Shown: positions 18,401 through 26,497 of the stretch, one piece after another
How positions within the stretch are numbered: the stretch's first letter is position 1
Layout: each line of letters opens with the position of its first letter
NCBI RefSeq assembly: GCF_025960985.1
Contig: NZ_JAOQMX010000029.1
Location: 1-61,806, forward strand
Source: Flavobacterium psychraerolatum
Lineage (GTDB): Bacteria > Bacteroidota > Bacteroidia > Flavobacteriales > Flavobacteriaceae
Reading direction: 5' to 3'
DNA length: 61,806 nt
Program-made: the position numbers and the translations under genes
The notes under the pieces: generated by a model
The model's input: the letters and a program-made list of their open reading frames with translations, nothing else
The model's database searches: none
Told to the model about the DNA's origin: nothing

Positions 18401-19804
18401 ACCAACGAGAGCCAAAATTGGCAAATACACTATTAAGATTACAATTTGTCCAAAGGCTGCCGAACTCATCATTTTGCGCGCATTGCTCAATACGCTTTGG
18501 TCCATTTGGGTTTGCGTTAAAATTTGTCCTTTGTGCTTATAGTACAAATAATGCATAGTTGCTTCAATGATAATAACGGCTCCATCGACAATTAACCCAA
18601 AATCCAGTGCGCCAAGACTCATTAAATTCCCTTCTACACCAAATAAAACCATAAGACAAATAGCAAACAACATTGCCAAGGGAATTACCGAAGCTACTAT
18701 CAAACCAGCTCTTAAATTTCCTAAAAATAAAACTAAAATAAAAATAACAATTAAAGCTCCTTCTAATAAGTTAGTAGACACCGTTTTTATGGCACTATCC
18801 ACTAATTTTGTTCGGTCCAAGAAAGGCTCTATCGTAACTCCTTCTGGCAAGGTTTTTTGAATTTGTTCAATTCGAATTTTTACATTTTCGATTACTTTTG
18901 AGGCATTTGCTCCTTTTAACATCAATACTAGACCTCCCACGACTTCTCCTTCATCGTTTCTAGTCATGGCCCCATAGCGTGTAGCTGCCCCAATTTTTAC
19001 CTCGGCAACATTACGAATCAGGACTGGTACACTATTAGTATTGGTTTTAACAACAATATTTTCGATGTCATCGATACTCTTTATTAATCCTTCTGACCGA
19101 ATGAAATAAGCGTTCGGATTTTTATCAATATAAGCACCGCCTGTGTTTTGATTATTTTTGGACAAAGCATCAAAAACATCTTTGATGCTAATGTTCATGC
19201 TTCGTAATTTATCTGGATTCAATGCTATTTCATATTGCTTTAGAAACCCTCCAAAACTACTCACATCAGCAATTCCTTCTACACCTAACAATTGACGACG
19301 TACAATCCAATCTTGCATGGTACGTAACTTGGTTGCATTGTATTTGGACTCATACCCTTTTTGAGTATGGATTACATATTGATATATTTCTCCTAATCCA
19401 GTAGAAACAGGTGACATATGTGGTGTTCCCATTCCTTTTGGAATTTGGTCCATGGCTTCGTTTAGTCGTTCACTTACTTGTTGTCTTGCCCAATATACAT
19501 CGATATCTTCCTCAAAAACTACTGTAACAACCGACAGTCCAAAACGACTAAAGGAGCGTACTTCTTCAATACCTTTGATAGTTGCCATAGTTTGTTCCAC
19601 AGGAAATGTTACAAACCTTTCGATATCTTCAGCACCATTGCTTGGAGATGTGGTGATAATTTGAACTTGATTGTTTGTAATGTCTGGAACAGCATCAATA
19701 GGTAAAATCCGAATAGAATAAACTCCCAAAATAACTAAACCCATCACTATTAAGCCTATGATTAGTTTGTTTTTGAGACTAAAATCAATAATTTTTTCTA
19801 ACAT
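15443..19804 (-). CDS. czcA: CzcA-type HME-RND efflux pump fused to a TolC-like outer-membrane factor
   Basis: This is a 1453-residue protein. Residues 1-~1037 form a complete heavy-metal RND pump, with the TM4 signature LDFGLIVDGAVIIIE of the Zn/Co/Cd (HME1) type. It also shows the porter-domain segment GFNVRGRDVESTVKEIQ and a final TM helix. Met1040 then opens a second signal-peptide-like segment (MKTNATVVIIILLLTANFA). A ~400-residue TolC/CzcC-type outer-membrane efflux domain rich in coiled coil follows to the end. There is no stop between them. Such RND-OMF fusions occur in Bacteroidota. Internal initiation or cleavage at the second signal peptide would give two proteins. Confidence 0.93.
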   Translation of the reverse strand: MLEKIIDFSLKNKLIIGLIVMGLVILGVYSIRILPIDAVPDITNNQVQIITTSPSNGAEDIERFVTFPVEQTMATIKGIEEVRSFSRFGLSVVTVVFEEDIDVYWARQQVSERLNEAMDQIPKGMGTPHMSPVSTGLGEIYQYVIHTQKGYESKYNATKLRTMQDWIVRRQLLGVEGIADVSSFGGFLKQYEIALNPDKLRSMNISIKDVFDALSKNNQNTGGAYIDKNPNAYFIRSEGLIKSIDDIENIVVKTNTNSVPVLIRNVAEVKIGAATRYGAMTRNDEGEVVGGLVLMLKGANASKVIENVKIRIEQIQKTLPEGVTIEPFLDRTKLVDSAIKTVSTNLLEGALIVIFILVLFLGNLRAGLIVASVIPLAMLFAICLMVLFGVEGNLMSLGALDFGLIVDGAVIIIEATMHYLYYKHKGQILTQTQMDQSVLSNARKMMSSAAFGQIVILIVYLPILALVGIEGKMFRPMAQTVSFAILGAFLLSLTYVPVMSSLFLSKKIADKENISDRIIHSIQKVYTPMLNFALQFKILIVSVALGLLVISGIVFTFLGAEFIPTLDEGDFAVETRTLTGSSLSYTVEQAQKAAKVLKDNFPEVKEVIGKIGSSEIPTDPMGVEACDLIIILKDKSEWTTTDNRIDLAEKMHAKLEQHIAGTTFGFQQPIQMRFNELISGVKQDVAVKIYGEDLTNLAKYAKLIGKIASKIEGASDIYVEQVSGLPQVVIKFHRDKIAQFGLNIQDVNTVIRSGFAGETAGLVFEGEKKFDLVVRLDNTNRQSLDDVKNLFVTAPNGNQIPLEQVASINFKEGPNQIQREDAKRRIIVGFNVRGRDVESTVKEIQQKINQQVKFDVGYYATYGGAFENLIAAKERLAVAVPASLLLIFLLLFFAFNSIKQATLIFTAIPLSAIGGIFALWIRGMPFSISAGVGFIALFGVAVLNGIVLIAEFNSLKKEGITDLKQIVIKGTAVRLRPVIMTALVASLGFLPMAMSHGAGGEVQKPLATVVIGGLFTATLLTLLILPILYIWFEKFNKKTMKTNATVVIIILLLTANFASAQTNPLSLNQAIEQGLLNNKEIITSQLDIKYQQQLKRASIEIPKTYLSSQLGQYNSDFNDNSFTISQTIPFPTIFSANASLGSALVKSSELKANITKSELVYRIKQTYSNLQYLYTRETLLEKQDSIYKGFVKSASLRYKTGESSILEKSTAETQLYETQNTLKENKANINVYLSQLQTLLGSQEAILLADKMLVENSFLETNKDKTITQNPILAYFNQQVNVAEKQKKVEAAKTLPDITVGYFNQSLIGSQISATNINLATGSNRFQGVNLGLSIPIFYGSYTAKIKSENTKQDIAKTAVVSNEMSLKGQYTQAKMEFQKSKASLEYYKTSGIPNANLISSKSQIAYQKGEISYSENLLNLRTANGIQENYLSAILQYNQSIALLEHLSGKTK

Positions 19805-20129
19805 TTCAATTCTAATTTAGAATTACAAAACTAATTTATAAATTATAAAAGAGACTTAAGATTGGCTTAAGTATTGTATAGATTAGGCTTAAATATTTAG
19901 GAAAATCACTAGTAATCACTAGTAATTACTGGAAATTCTGCATAAATAATTGCAGTGTAAATCTTTTTATGGGGCATTTTCTGCTATATAAAAGATTACT
20001 TCACTTAATTTTATTTAATTGGAATTCCATGACCTTCGGCTGTAATTTTTTGGGTCCTATCTGTAAGTACTATAGTTATTGGAACTACTTAATGATACCT
20101 CATAATTATTTTAAAAACACTACTGTAAA
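19805..20129. other. Intergenic region upstream of the efflux operon
   Basis: This 325-bp gap holds the efflux promoter and its TTAAG boxes (listed separately). Beyond these there is only a short tandem repeat (AATCACTAGT twice, then AATTACT, near 19904-19930). No gene or terminator is evident. Confidence 0.6.
19826..19893 (-). promoter_or_regulatory. Efflux operon promoter with phased CTTAAG boxes
   Basis: The minus-strand -7 box TAGTTTTG (complement of 19826-19833) lies 22 bp before the czcA start, and no TTG -33 element is evident. Upstream, CTTAAG occurs at 19855-19860 and 19866-19871, and CTTAAA at 19888-19893. Offsets are 11 and 22 bp, so the boxes lie on one face of the helix. This is the arrangement expected for an OmpR/PhoB-type response regulator, and the same hexamer pair recurs at the regulator's own promoter. 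Confidence 0.55.
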
Positions 20130-21509
20130 TTACTTAAATAGTAACTTTACCACTGTCCCTTTGTTTTCTATGCTTTTTACAATAAGTGTAAGAGGTAATA
20201 AATCACTAAGTCTTTTAACGATAGATAACCCCAAACCGATGCCTTTGCTGGTAATATCGTTATGATTTTTGGCACGGTAGAAAGGATGGAACACTTTATC
20301 TAAATCGGCTGGCGGAATTCCAATTCCTGAATCAATAATGTGACATTCTATTTTTTGATTTATCGAATGAATTTCAATTACTACCTCTTGATTTGTATGC
20401 GAATATTTAAGGGCGTTTGAAATGATATTATTCAGGATAATGGATAGCAAATACGCATCAGATGCAATGGTTGCAGGTGTGGTGGTATAGTTCTTAATAC
20501 GTAATCTAGAGGACTGACTTTCTCTATTTTTTCTATTGACAATATCCTCTACAACGGGAAGGAGATTGAGTGGCTGAATAATAATAGATTGCTTTTGGTC
20601 TTCGAAACGAGCCAAGAGTAAAAGTTCATCTACAAGCCGGTTGAGACGATTTACTTCGTTGATACAGTACTTTATTTTATCGTAATACTCAGCTTCTGTT
20701 CTAGGTTTTCTAACTAATACTTCAAGTGTTCCCTTAATTACTGTCAATGGTGTACGAAGTTCATGAGAAGCATCAGAAGTGAATTGTTTTTCACGGTCAA
20801 CGGCATTTTCGATTCGGTTCAATAAATTATTAATAGTATCTGAAAGGACAAACAGTTCATCTTTGGTATGTGGCAATGGGATTCGTGCCGACAGATTGTC
20901 TTTAGTGATTTTGTCTGAGGTTTTGATGATGGCATTGATGGGTTGAATGCTACGACCCGCAATTAATCGTGCAATGAGAAATAAGACCAATAAAATTAAC
21001 GGGTAGGAAACGATTAAAATATGCGATAAATCATTCAATACAACAGATGTTCCTTCTAGGGACATGGCGATAACCAAATAACCGATGGTTCGTTGACCTT
21101 CTAAAATTGGAACTTGAATTTGACGGATTTTTGCACGTACTAATTCAGCATCAAATAAATCATTATCTGGTTTGTTGGTATTGAAAACTAATTTGTGTTT
21201 TTTTAGGTTGGGTGATTTTGCGAGTAATTGTTTATCTTGATTAAGAAATTCAATAAAAACAGGATTCACATCGACAGTATTGTGTTCTCTTTCTGTCCAT
21301 TCTTCGAGATGAATTAGATAATATCTACCGTTTTTAATTGTGATTTCATTCAAGTGATTTTTGACTTCTTTAAGAATATCATTGTTCAAATGCGCATTTA
21401 CATTGGTTTTAACTATAGTATAAATTGAAAAAAAAACCACAAATACAAGGATTGCTGTGGTAATGATATAGTAAAATGCAATTTTATTTTTGAATGAAAG
21501 TGGTTTCAT
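20130..21509 (-). CDS. Two-component sensor histidine kinase (CusS/CzcS-like)
   Basis: This 459-residue kinase has TM segments at ~10-32 and ~165-185 flanking a ~130-residue periplasmic sensor. A HAMP linker, a HisKA box FTSDASHELRTPLTVIKG with His249, and an HATPase domain with N-box (NIISNALKYS), DSGIGI and GIGLGLSIV follow. It presumably senses periplasmic metal and phosphorylates the adjacent OmpR-type regulator, which lies 190 bp upstream on the same strand. Placement beside the RND/ATPase operon supports metal sensing, but the ligand is inferred. Confidence 0.93.
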   Translation of the reverse strand: MKPLSFKNKIAFYYIITTAILVFVVFFSIYTIVKTNVNAHLNNDILKEVKNHLNEITIKNGRYYLIHLEEWTEREHNTVDVNPVFIEFLNQDKQLLAKSPNLKKHKLVFNTNKPDNDLFDAELVRAKIRQIQVPILEGQRTIGYLVIAMSLEGTSVVLNDLSHILIVSYPLILLVLFLIARLIAGRSIQPINAIIKTSDKITKDNLSARIPLPHTKDELFVLSDTINNLLNRIENAVDREKQFTSDASHELRTPLTVIKGTLEVLVRKPRTEAEYYDKIKYCINEVNRLNRLVDELLLLARFEDQKQSIIIQPLNLLPVVEDIVNRKNRESQSSRLRIKNYTTTPATIASDAYLLSIILNNIISNALKYSHTNQEVVIEIHSINQKIECHIIDSGIGIPPADLDKVFHPFYRAKNHNDITSKGIGLGLSIVKRLSDLLPLTLIVKSIENKGTVVKLLFK

Positions 21510-21699
21510 GATAAATTTTTACAATATTAATAGTGATTCTTAGGAATATTTTCACTTTACATGGTTATGAGATGTATAATGTGAAAAAATGACATAACTA
21601 TTACAGATATATACGCATTTTTTGAACTTAAAATAATAATTACACGAATAGCAAAACAGAAATAAATTTGTAGTAATTCACAAAATCCGTTTCTATCAA

Positions 21700-22368
21700 T
21701 TACGTCAAATCAGATACCATATACCCTACTCCACGTATGGTTTTGATATAATCTTGTTCAACTTTTAGTTTAAGTTTTTTCCGAATAGCATTGATGAAAA
21801 CATCTATTACTCCAGTGTCATAATTGAAATGGATATCCCAAACTTCTTCAATAATCTGTTTGCGAGTGCACACTTTACCTTTATTGAGTACTAAAAATTT
21901 TAATAATTCAAATTCTCTCTGTGTTAATCCCACTTCTTGGCCACAATTGGTCACGGTATACTCATCAATATTGATGATAATTTCGCCCAAATGCAATCGG
22001 GTTTCAATTTTTTTATTTCGAAAATGAATATTGATACGTTCTAATAATTCAGAAAAATCAAATGGTTTTTTGATATAATCATTCCCTCCTGCTTGCAAAC
22101 CTTGAATGGTTTCTTGAGTTGTATCTTTGGCGGTCAAAAACAAAATAGGTGTTCCTTTGTTAGTCATTCGAAAGGTTTTACACAAATCTAAACCCGACAT
22201 TTTTGGCAACATCCAATCCAAAAGTAACAAATCAAAATGTCCTTTTTGCGCCAAATCTAGACCTATCAGCCCATCAGAAGCAGTCGTTACTATAAAGCCT
22301 TCTTCCTCTAGACCTTGCTGCAAAAATTGCATGATTCCCAACTCATCTTCTACTATTAAAATTTCCAT
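21700..22368 (-). CDS. OmpR/PhoB-family response regulator (CusR/CzcR-like)
   Basis: The receiver domain has acidic pair EDE, phosphoacceptor in FDLLLLDWMLPKMSG, and K in NDYIKKPF. It is followed by a winged-helix Trans_reg_C domain (VGLTQREFELLKFLV and KTIRGVGYMVSD). I place the start at 22368 (MEILIVEDE); 22374 (MTMEIL) is also possible. The longer frame to 22410 overlaps the predicted -7 box and is unlikely. It probably activates the RND/ATPase operon through TTAAG boxes and its own gene. Confidence 0.94.
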   Translation of the reverse strand: MEILIVEDELGIMQFLQQGLEEEGFIVTTASDGLIGLDLAQKGHFDLLLLDWMLPKMSGLDLCKTFRMTNKGTPILFLTAKDTTQETIQGLQAGGNDYIKKPFDFSELLERINIHFRNKKIETRLHLGEIIINIDEYTVTNCGQEVGLTQREFELLKFLVLNKGKVCTRKQIIEEVWDIHFNYDTGVIDVFINAIRKKLKLKVEQDYIKTIRGVGYMVSDLT

Positions 22369-22407
22369 AGTCATTTTATTGTACTTTTTTAAGAGAACAT
22401 TGCACAA

Positions 22408-22468
22408 CAAACTTAAAGAAAACTAACTAAAAGGTCTAAATTATATCTCATCTTAAGTTAAATTTAAG
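22408..22468 (-). promoter_or_regulatory. Response-regulator gene promoter with TTAAG box pair
   Basis: The minus-strand -7 box TAAGTTTG is the complement of 22408-22415. CTTAAG (22452-22457) and TTTAAG (22463-22468) lie 11 bp apart and about 37 bp upstream of the -7 box. The pair resembles the boxes before the efflux operon and suggests autoregulation. It also lies between the divergent regulator and sulfatase genes. Confidence 0.5.
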
Positions 22469-22510
22469 AAAAGGATTTCTTTTATAGTAATAGATTTTCT
22501 TTAAAAAGAT

Positions 22511-22518
22511 TAATTTTG
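22511..22518 (+). promoter_or_regulatory. -7 box of the sulfatase gene
   Basis: TAATTTTG followed by C matches TAnnTTTG and lies 21 bp before the preferred start at 22540. It argues against the longer start at 22516, which falls inside the box. No clear -33 TTG was seen. Confidence 0.55.
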
Positions 22519-22539
22519 CAGCCAAATAAAACAATAAGT

Positions 22540-24633
22540 ATGAATTTCTCCAAAAAATTAGCGCCGTTTTACACGCTTACCATTTTTTATGTCGTTATAA
22601 GTGTAATTCTTAGATTGGTGTTGCTTTTTCACCCCATCACACAATCATCTTTTTCGTTTATAGATACTGCCAAGATTTTTTCTTTGGGGCTTGTTTCAGA
22701 TGTGTTTGTGTTCATTTTGGCCAGTGGTTTTCTATGGTTATACCTTATTTTTATTTCTAATGGCAAATACCAAAAACCTTTTGGATATATCCATTTTGGT
22801 TTATTGATTGGTCTCTTTTTATATATTTACTCCGGAAAATCTATTTTGACAGAATATGGTGGTGCTCTTCCCGAAATTGGACTGGCCTTCGTAGGAATCA
22901 AAACTTTTTTGTTTGGCTTATTATTATTTTTACCAAAAAAACGAGACAAAATCAGATTTTGGTTATTTTCTTTTGTGATGTTTCTTTTTGTAATTTTAAT
23001 TCTTCAAAATGCCATTAGTGAATACTTTTTCTGGAATGAATTTGGTGTAAAATACAACTTTATCGCCGTAAATTATTTAGTGTATACCAATGAGGTGATT
23101 GGTAATATTATGGAATCATATCCAGTAGTCCCTATCTTTTCGGCATTATTTCTAGTTGCTGGTACTATTACGTATTTCGTTGTAAAGAGATCAAAAATTT
23201 ATATCGAAAAAATTCCATCAATTTTCGAAAAAATAAAAATTACAGTGCTTTATTTCCTAATGTTTGGATTAGCACTTTGGAGTATTCCTAATCTAGCTAA
23301 AACTGAAAATGCAACCAATGTATTTACCAATGAGCTACAAGCCAACGGAATGTACCGTTTTTATTTGGCATTTATGAACAGTGAGTTGGATTACTTTAAA
23401 TTCTACAAAACTTTACCCGAAAACGAAGCGTACGCTTTATTAGACAAGCAAATTCCTGGACTTCAAAAATCCTCTTCAACAAGAATAATTACATCAGACA
23501 GTACTGAAGTACATAAAAATGTTGTTTTAATTACGATCGAAAGTTACAGTGCCGATTTCATGAAAATCTATGGTAACGATCAAAATATCACGCCTTTTCT
23601 CGATGATTTGGCTACTAAAAGTCTATTGTTTACGAATTTTTATGCATCTGGAAATAGAACAGTTCGTGGGTTGGAAGCAGTAACCTTATGTTTACCCCCT
23701 ACTGCAGGAGAAAGTGTCGTTAAACGCAAAGACAACAAAAATAAATTTACAACTGGAAGTGTTTTTAAATCGAAAGGCTACCAAGTAAAATACTTATATG
23801 GTGGAGATTCATTTTTTGATAATATGGAAGATTTCTTCTCCGGAAATGGCTATGACATAGTAGATAAGAAGAATTTCAAACCAGAGGAAATCACTTTTTC
23901 TAATGTATGGGGTGTTTGTGATGAAGATATGGTAAACAAAGCTATTAAAACTATGAATGCAGAAGCGCAGACTGGGAAACCATTTTTCAACCACTGGATG
24001 ACCGTTTCTAATCATAGACCTTTTACATATCCTAATGGGAAAATTGATATTCCGGGAGATGCAAAATCTCGTGAAGGTGGTGTAAAATATACCGATTATG
24101 CTATTAAGAAATTCTTCACCATGGCGCAAAAGCAACCTTGGTTCAAGAATACTGTCTTTGTAATTCTAGCCGATCACTGTGCATCTAGTGCAGGAAAGAC
24201 CGAATTACCTGTTGATAAATATAGAATTCCAGCAATGATTTACAGTCCTGGATACGTACAACCACAACACTATACAAAGGTGATGTCGCAAATTGATATT
24301 ATGCCCACTTTATTTGGTTTATTACATTTCAACTATCAATCTAAGTTTTTCGGTCAAGATGTAATGAACCCAAATTACCAACCAAGAGCTTTGATTGCAA
24401 CTTATCAAGATTTAGGTTTATTGAAAGATAATGTTTTGACCATTATTTCACCAAAACAGCAGGTGAAACAATTTGGTTTGGTACTACAACCAAAGGTTGG
24501 TGTTGAACTAGATTTTCAATTGTATTACGATCAAAAACCGCTAGCCAAAGAACGTACTGATTTGATTAACGAAACAATATCGTACTATCAAACGGCTTCG
24601 GACATCTTAAAGAATAAGAAATACCAGAAGTAA
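22540..24633 (+). CDS. LTA-synthase-like membrane sulfatase/phosphotransferase
   Basis: The protein (about 697 residues from the chosen start) begins with five hydrophobic membrane segments (residues ~10-260). An extracytoplasmic alkaline-phosphatase/sulfatase domain follows. Metal and nucleophile regions are VVLITIESYSADFMKIYG, the candidate Thr in ASGNRTVRGLEAV, HWMTVSNHRPF and FVILADHCA. This is the architecture of the LTA synthase/OpgB/phosphoethanolamine-transferase superfamily. In Bacteroidota these enzymes probably move phospho-groups onto envelope glycans or lipids; the actual substrate is unknown. It is monocistronic with a terminator downstream. Confidence 0.88.
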   Translation: MNFSKKLAPFYTLTIFYVVISVILRLVLLFHPITQSSFSFIDTAKIFSLGLVSDVFVFILASGFLWLYLIFISNGKYQKPFGYIHFGLLIGLFLYIYSGKSILTEYGGALPEIGLAFVGIKTFLFGLLLFLPKKRDKIRFWLFSFVMFLFVILILQNAISEYFFWNEFGVKYNFIAVNYLVYTNEVIGNIMESYPVVPIFSALFLVAGTITYFVVKRSKIYIEKIPSIFEKIKITVLYFLMFGLALWSIPNLAKTENATNVFTNELQANGMYRFYLAFMNSELDYFKFYKTLPENEAYALLDKQIPGLQKSSSTRIITSDSTEVHKNVVLITIESYSADFMKIYGNDQNITPFLDDLATKSLLFTNFYASGNRTVRGLEAVTLCLPPTAGESVVKRKDNKNKFTTGSVFKSKGYQVKYLYGGDSFFDNMEDFFSGNGYDIVDKKNFKPEEITFSNVWGVCDEDMVNKAIKTMNAEAQTGKPFFNHWMTVSNHRPFTYPNGKIDIPGDAKSREGGVKYTDYAIKKFFTMAQKQPWFKNTVFVILADHCASSAGKTELPVDKYRIPAMIYSPGYVQPQHYTKVMSQIDIMPTLFGLLHFNYQSKFFGQDVMNPNYQPRALIATYQDLGLLKDNVLTIISPKQQVKQFGLVLQPKVGVELDFQLYYDQKPLAKERTDLINETISYYQTASDILKNKKYQK

Positions 24634-24682
24634 ATACATTATAAAAAGCTGTAATTGGAAACAAATTAACTAGTGCAAATAG

Positions 24683-24726
24683 AAAATGAGCTACTCAACT
24701 TTACACAAGTTCTTGTAGCTCATTTT
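24683..24726 (+). terminator. Terminator after the sulfatase gene
   Basis: A perfect 12-bp stem, AAAATGAGCTAC (24683-24694) with GTAGCTCATTTT (24715-24726), has a 20-base loop. It lies 50 bp after the stop and ends in T residues. Confidence 0.65.
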
Positions 24727-24893
24727 AGTTAATAGAAATAAATCTTTTAATATACATATTTCTACTATACACATAAACAACAAGCTACTTATCAAAATTG
24801 GTTGTAATAGTACAAAAGTGAAATTTATTGGAAAATAAAAATTATTTATGCTTGATATTTTGGAAAAATAATCTTTTTCTTAAATAGTTTGCA

Positions 24894-24901
24894 TAAGTTT
24901 G
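24894..24901 (+). promoter_or_regulatory. -7 box of the ECF sigma operon
   Basis: TAAGTTTG matches the Bacteroidota -7 consensus and lies 22 bp before the sigma-factor ATG. A -33 TTG at normal spacing was not found, so assignment is tentative. Confidence 0.4.
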
Positions 24902-24923
24902 TAATTGAAAAAAATAAATTATT

Positions 24924-25454
24924 ATGACACAAGAAGAGTTATTAGTTTTAATTTATAAAAAAGACGACAAAGCTTTTACACATCTATATGACATGTATTC
25001 CAAAAGTTTGTTTGCCGTTATAAATGTTCTCGTTCGAAATACCGAAGAAGCAGAAGATGTCCTCCAAGATGTATTTGTAAAGATTTGGAAAAATATGGAT
25101 TCTTATAATGAAAGTAAAGGACGATTCTATACTTGGATCCTTAATATTGCTCGAAATACTTCCATTGATAAACTGCGTTCTAAAAACTTTAACAACAGTC
25201 AAAAAAACCTTTCTACTGATAATTTCGTAAATCAATTAGAGGACAGCACTAAATTGGGTAACAAAGTGGATACTATTGGAATCCAAGAATTTGTAAAAAG
25301 ATTAAAACCAAAGTGCATCCAAATAATAGATTTACTATTTTTTAAAGGCTATACGCAACAAGAAGCTGCAGAAGAACTTGCGATCCCTTTAGGAACAGTA
25401 AAAACACACAATAGGAATTGTATAAATGATTTAAGAACCTATTTGAAAGTATAA
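24924..25454 (+). CDS. ECF-type RNA polymerase sigma factor
   Basis: This 176-residue sigma-70 factor has only regions 2 and 4. Region 2 includes YDMYSKSLFAVI and the helix AEDVLQDVFVKIWKN, then FYTWILNIARNTSIDKLR. Region 4 has the HTH YTQQEAAEELAIPLGTVKTH. It resembles SigK-type factors paired with RskA-like anti-sigma proteins, and the next gene, overlapping by one base (TAATG), encodes such a protein. The regulon and signal are unknown. Confidence 0.93.
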   Translation: MTQEELLVLIYKKDDKAFTHLYDMYSKSLFAVINVLVRNTEEAEDVLQDVFVKIWKNMDSYNESKGRFYTWILNIARNTSIDKLRSKNFNNSQKNLSTDNFVNQLEDSTKLGNKVDTIGIQEFVKRLKPKCIQIIDLLFFKGYTQQEAAEELAIPLGTVKTHNRNCINDLRTYLKV

Positions 25455-26242
25455 TGGAAAATAAAGAATATATAGAATCAGGAATTTTAGAACTTTACGT
25501 CTATGGCTTACTTAGTGAAGCAGAGAACGAAGAGATTGCTTCTAAAGCTAAGAATGACCAAGATATAAATGCAGAAATAATTGCTATTGAGAAAGCTATA
25601 GTAGCACTATCTTCTAGCTTTGCACCTTTTAATTCAATTGCAAACTTTTCTAAAATTAAGGAAAAGTTAAACATTAATCAGGAAGTAAAAGTTATCGAAT
25701 TAGAGCCTAGAAGTAGTATTTCACCTTATATCGGATGGGCTGCAGCATTACTATTATTAATTGGTGTTGGTTATCAATATAGTCAACTTAATACTACCAA
25801 TACAGAAATGGTAAATGCAACTATCGAAAAAGGTAAAATTGAAAAAGAACTTAATACACTAACATTAGAAAACAAAGCAATTGAGTCTAGTCTGGCAATC
25901 ATAAGAGATACCAATAACACTGTTGTGGCACTTGGAGGTCAAACAATAGCTCCAGAATCATCTGCAAAAATATATTGGAATAAGTCCTCTCAAAAGGTAT
26001 TTGTAGATGCTAGCGGATTACCTGAACCTCCAAAAGGAATGGTTTACCAAGTTTGGGCTTTAAAATTAACCCCATTGACACCAACAAGTATTGGTTTACT
26101 GGATAATTTTGTCGCCAACAATCAACGTATTTTTGCTGTTGATGGAACGGCTGATGCTGAAGCTTTTGGGATCACACTAGAACCAGCTGGTGGAAGCTTA
26201 ACTCCTACAATGGAACAATTATACACTCTAGGAAAAGTATAA
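25454..26242 (+). CDS. RskA-like transmembrane anti-sigma factor
   Basis: This 262-residue protein has an N-terminal zinc-less anti-sigma-like helical region (ESGILELYVYGLLSEAENEE). A single TM helix lies at ~residues 94-110 (YIGWAAALLLLIGVGYQY), followed by a coiled coil. A C-terminal extracytoplasmic anti-sigma-K-factor RskA domain follows (VYQVWALKLTPLTPTSIGLL). It overlaps the sigma gene by one base, implying translational coupling. It presumably holds the ECF sigma factor at the membrane until signalled. Confidence 0.9.
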   Translation: MENKEYIESGILELYVYGLLSEAENEEIASKAKNDQDINAEIIAIEKAIVALSSSFAPFNSIANFSKIKEKLNINQEVKVIELEPRSSISPYIGWAAALLLLIGVGYQYSQLNTTNTEMVNATIEKGKIEKELNTLTLENKAIESSLAIIRDTNNTVVALGGQTIAPESSAKIYWNKSSQKVFVDASGLPEPPKGMVYQVWALKLTPLTPTSIGLLDNFVANNQRIFAVDGTADAEAFGITLEPAGGSLTPTMEQLYTLGKV

Positions 26243-26260
26243 AAATTTAATATACGGGTA

Positions 26261-26299
26261 AAAAAAGGTTCCTTCATAGTATTTGAAGGAACCTTTTTT
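26261..26299 (+). terminator. Terminator of the sigma/anti-sigma operon
   Basis: A perfect 16-bp stem, 26261-26276 with 26284-26299 (AAAAAAGGTTCCTTCA and its complement), has a 7-base loop and six T residues at the 3' side. It lies 18 bp after the stop codon. Confidence 0.85.
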
Positions 26300-26458
26300 A
26301 TGAAATCACTTTAACTATCCCTATAAATCCTTTTCAAAAAAGGTTTTATAACCCAACAAAAACCATTAAATTAACAAAACTTTCAGTAAATCATTAAATT
26401 TAACAAACTATAACAAAAATTTAGAGTATAATATTATTAGAGTTCTATATTTTTATAA

Positions 26459-26466
26459 TACTTTTG
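26459..26466 (+). promoter_or_regulatory. -7 box of the DUF4369-thioredoxin gene
   Basis: TACTTTTG matches TAnnTTTG and is 31 bp before the ATG. No obvious -33 TTG was found. Confidence 0.4.
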
Positions 26467-26497
26467 TTCGCTTAACATAATAACTAATTTAATTGTA

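Noticed and set aside
19904..19930. Short AATCACTAGT tandem repeat as a CRISPR or regulatory array
   Set aside because: Only two and a half adjacent 10-bp units with no spacers; too little to interpret.
22369..22410. Upstream start for the response regulator (MLCNVLLKKYNK...)
   Set aside because: It would overlap the predicted -7 box and adds residues not seen in OmpR-type regulators, which start just before the EDE acidic pair.
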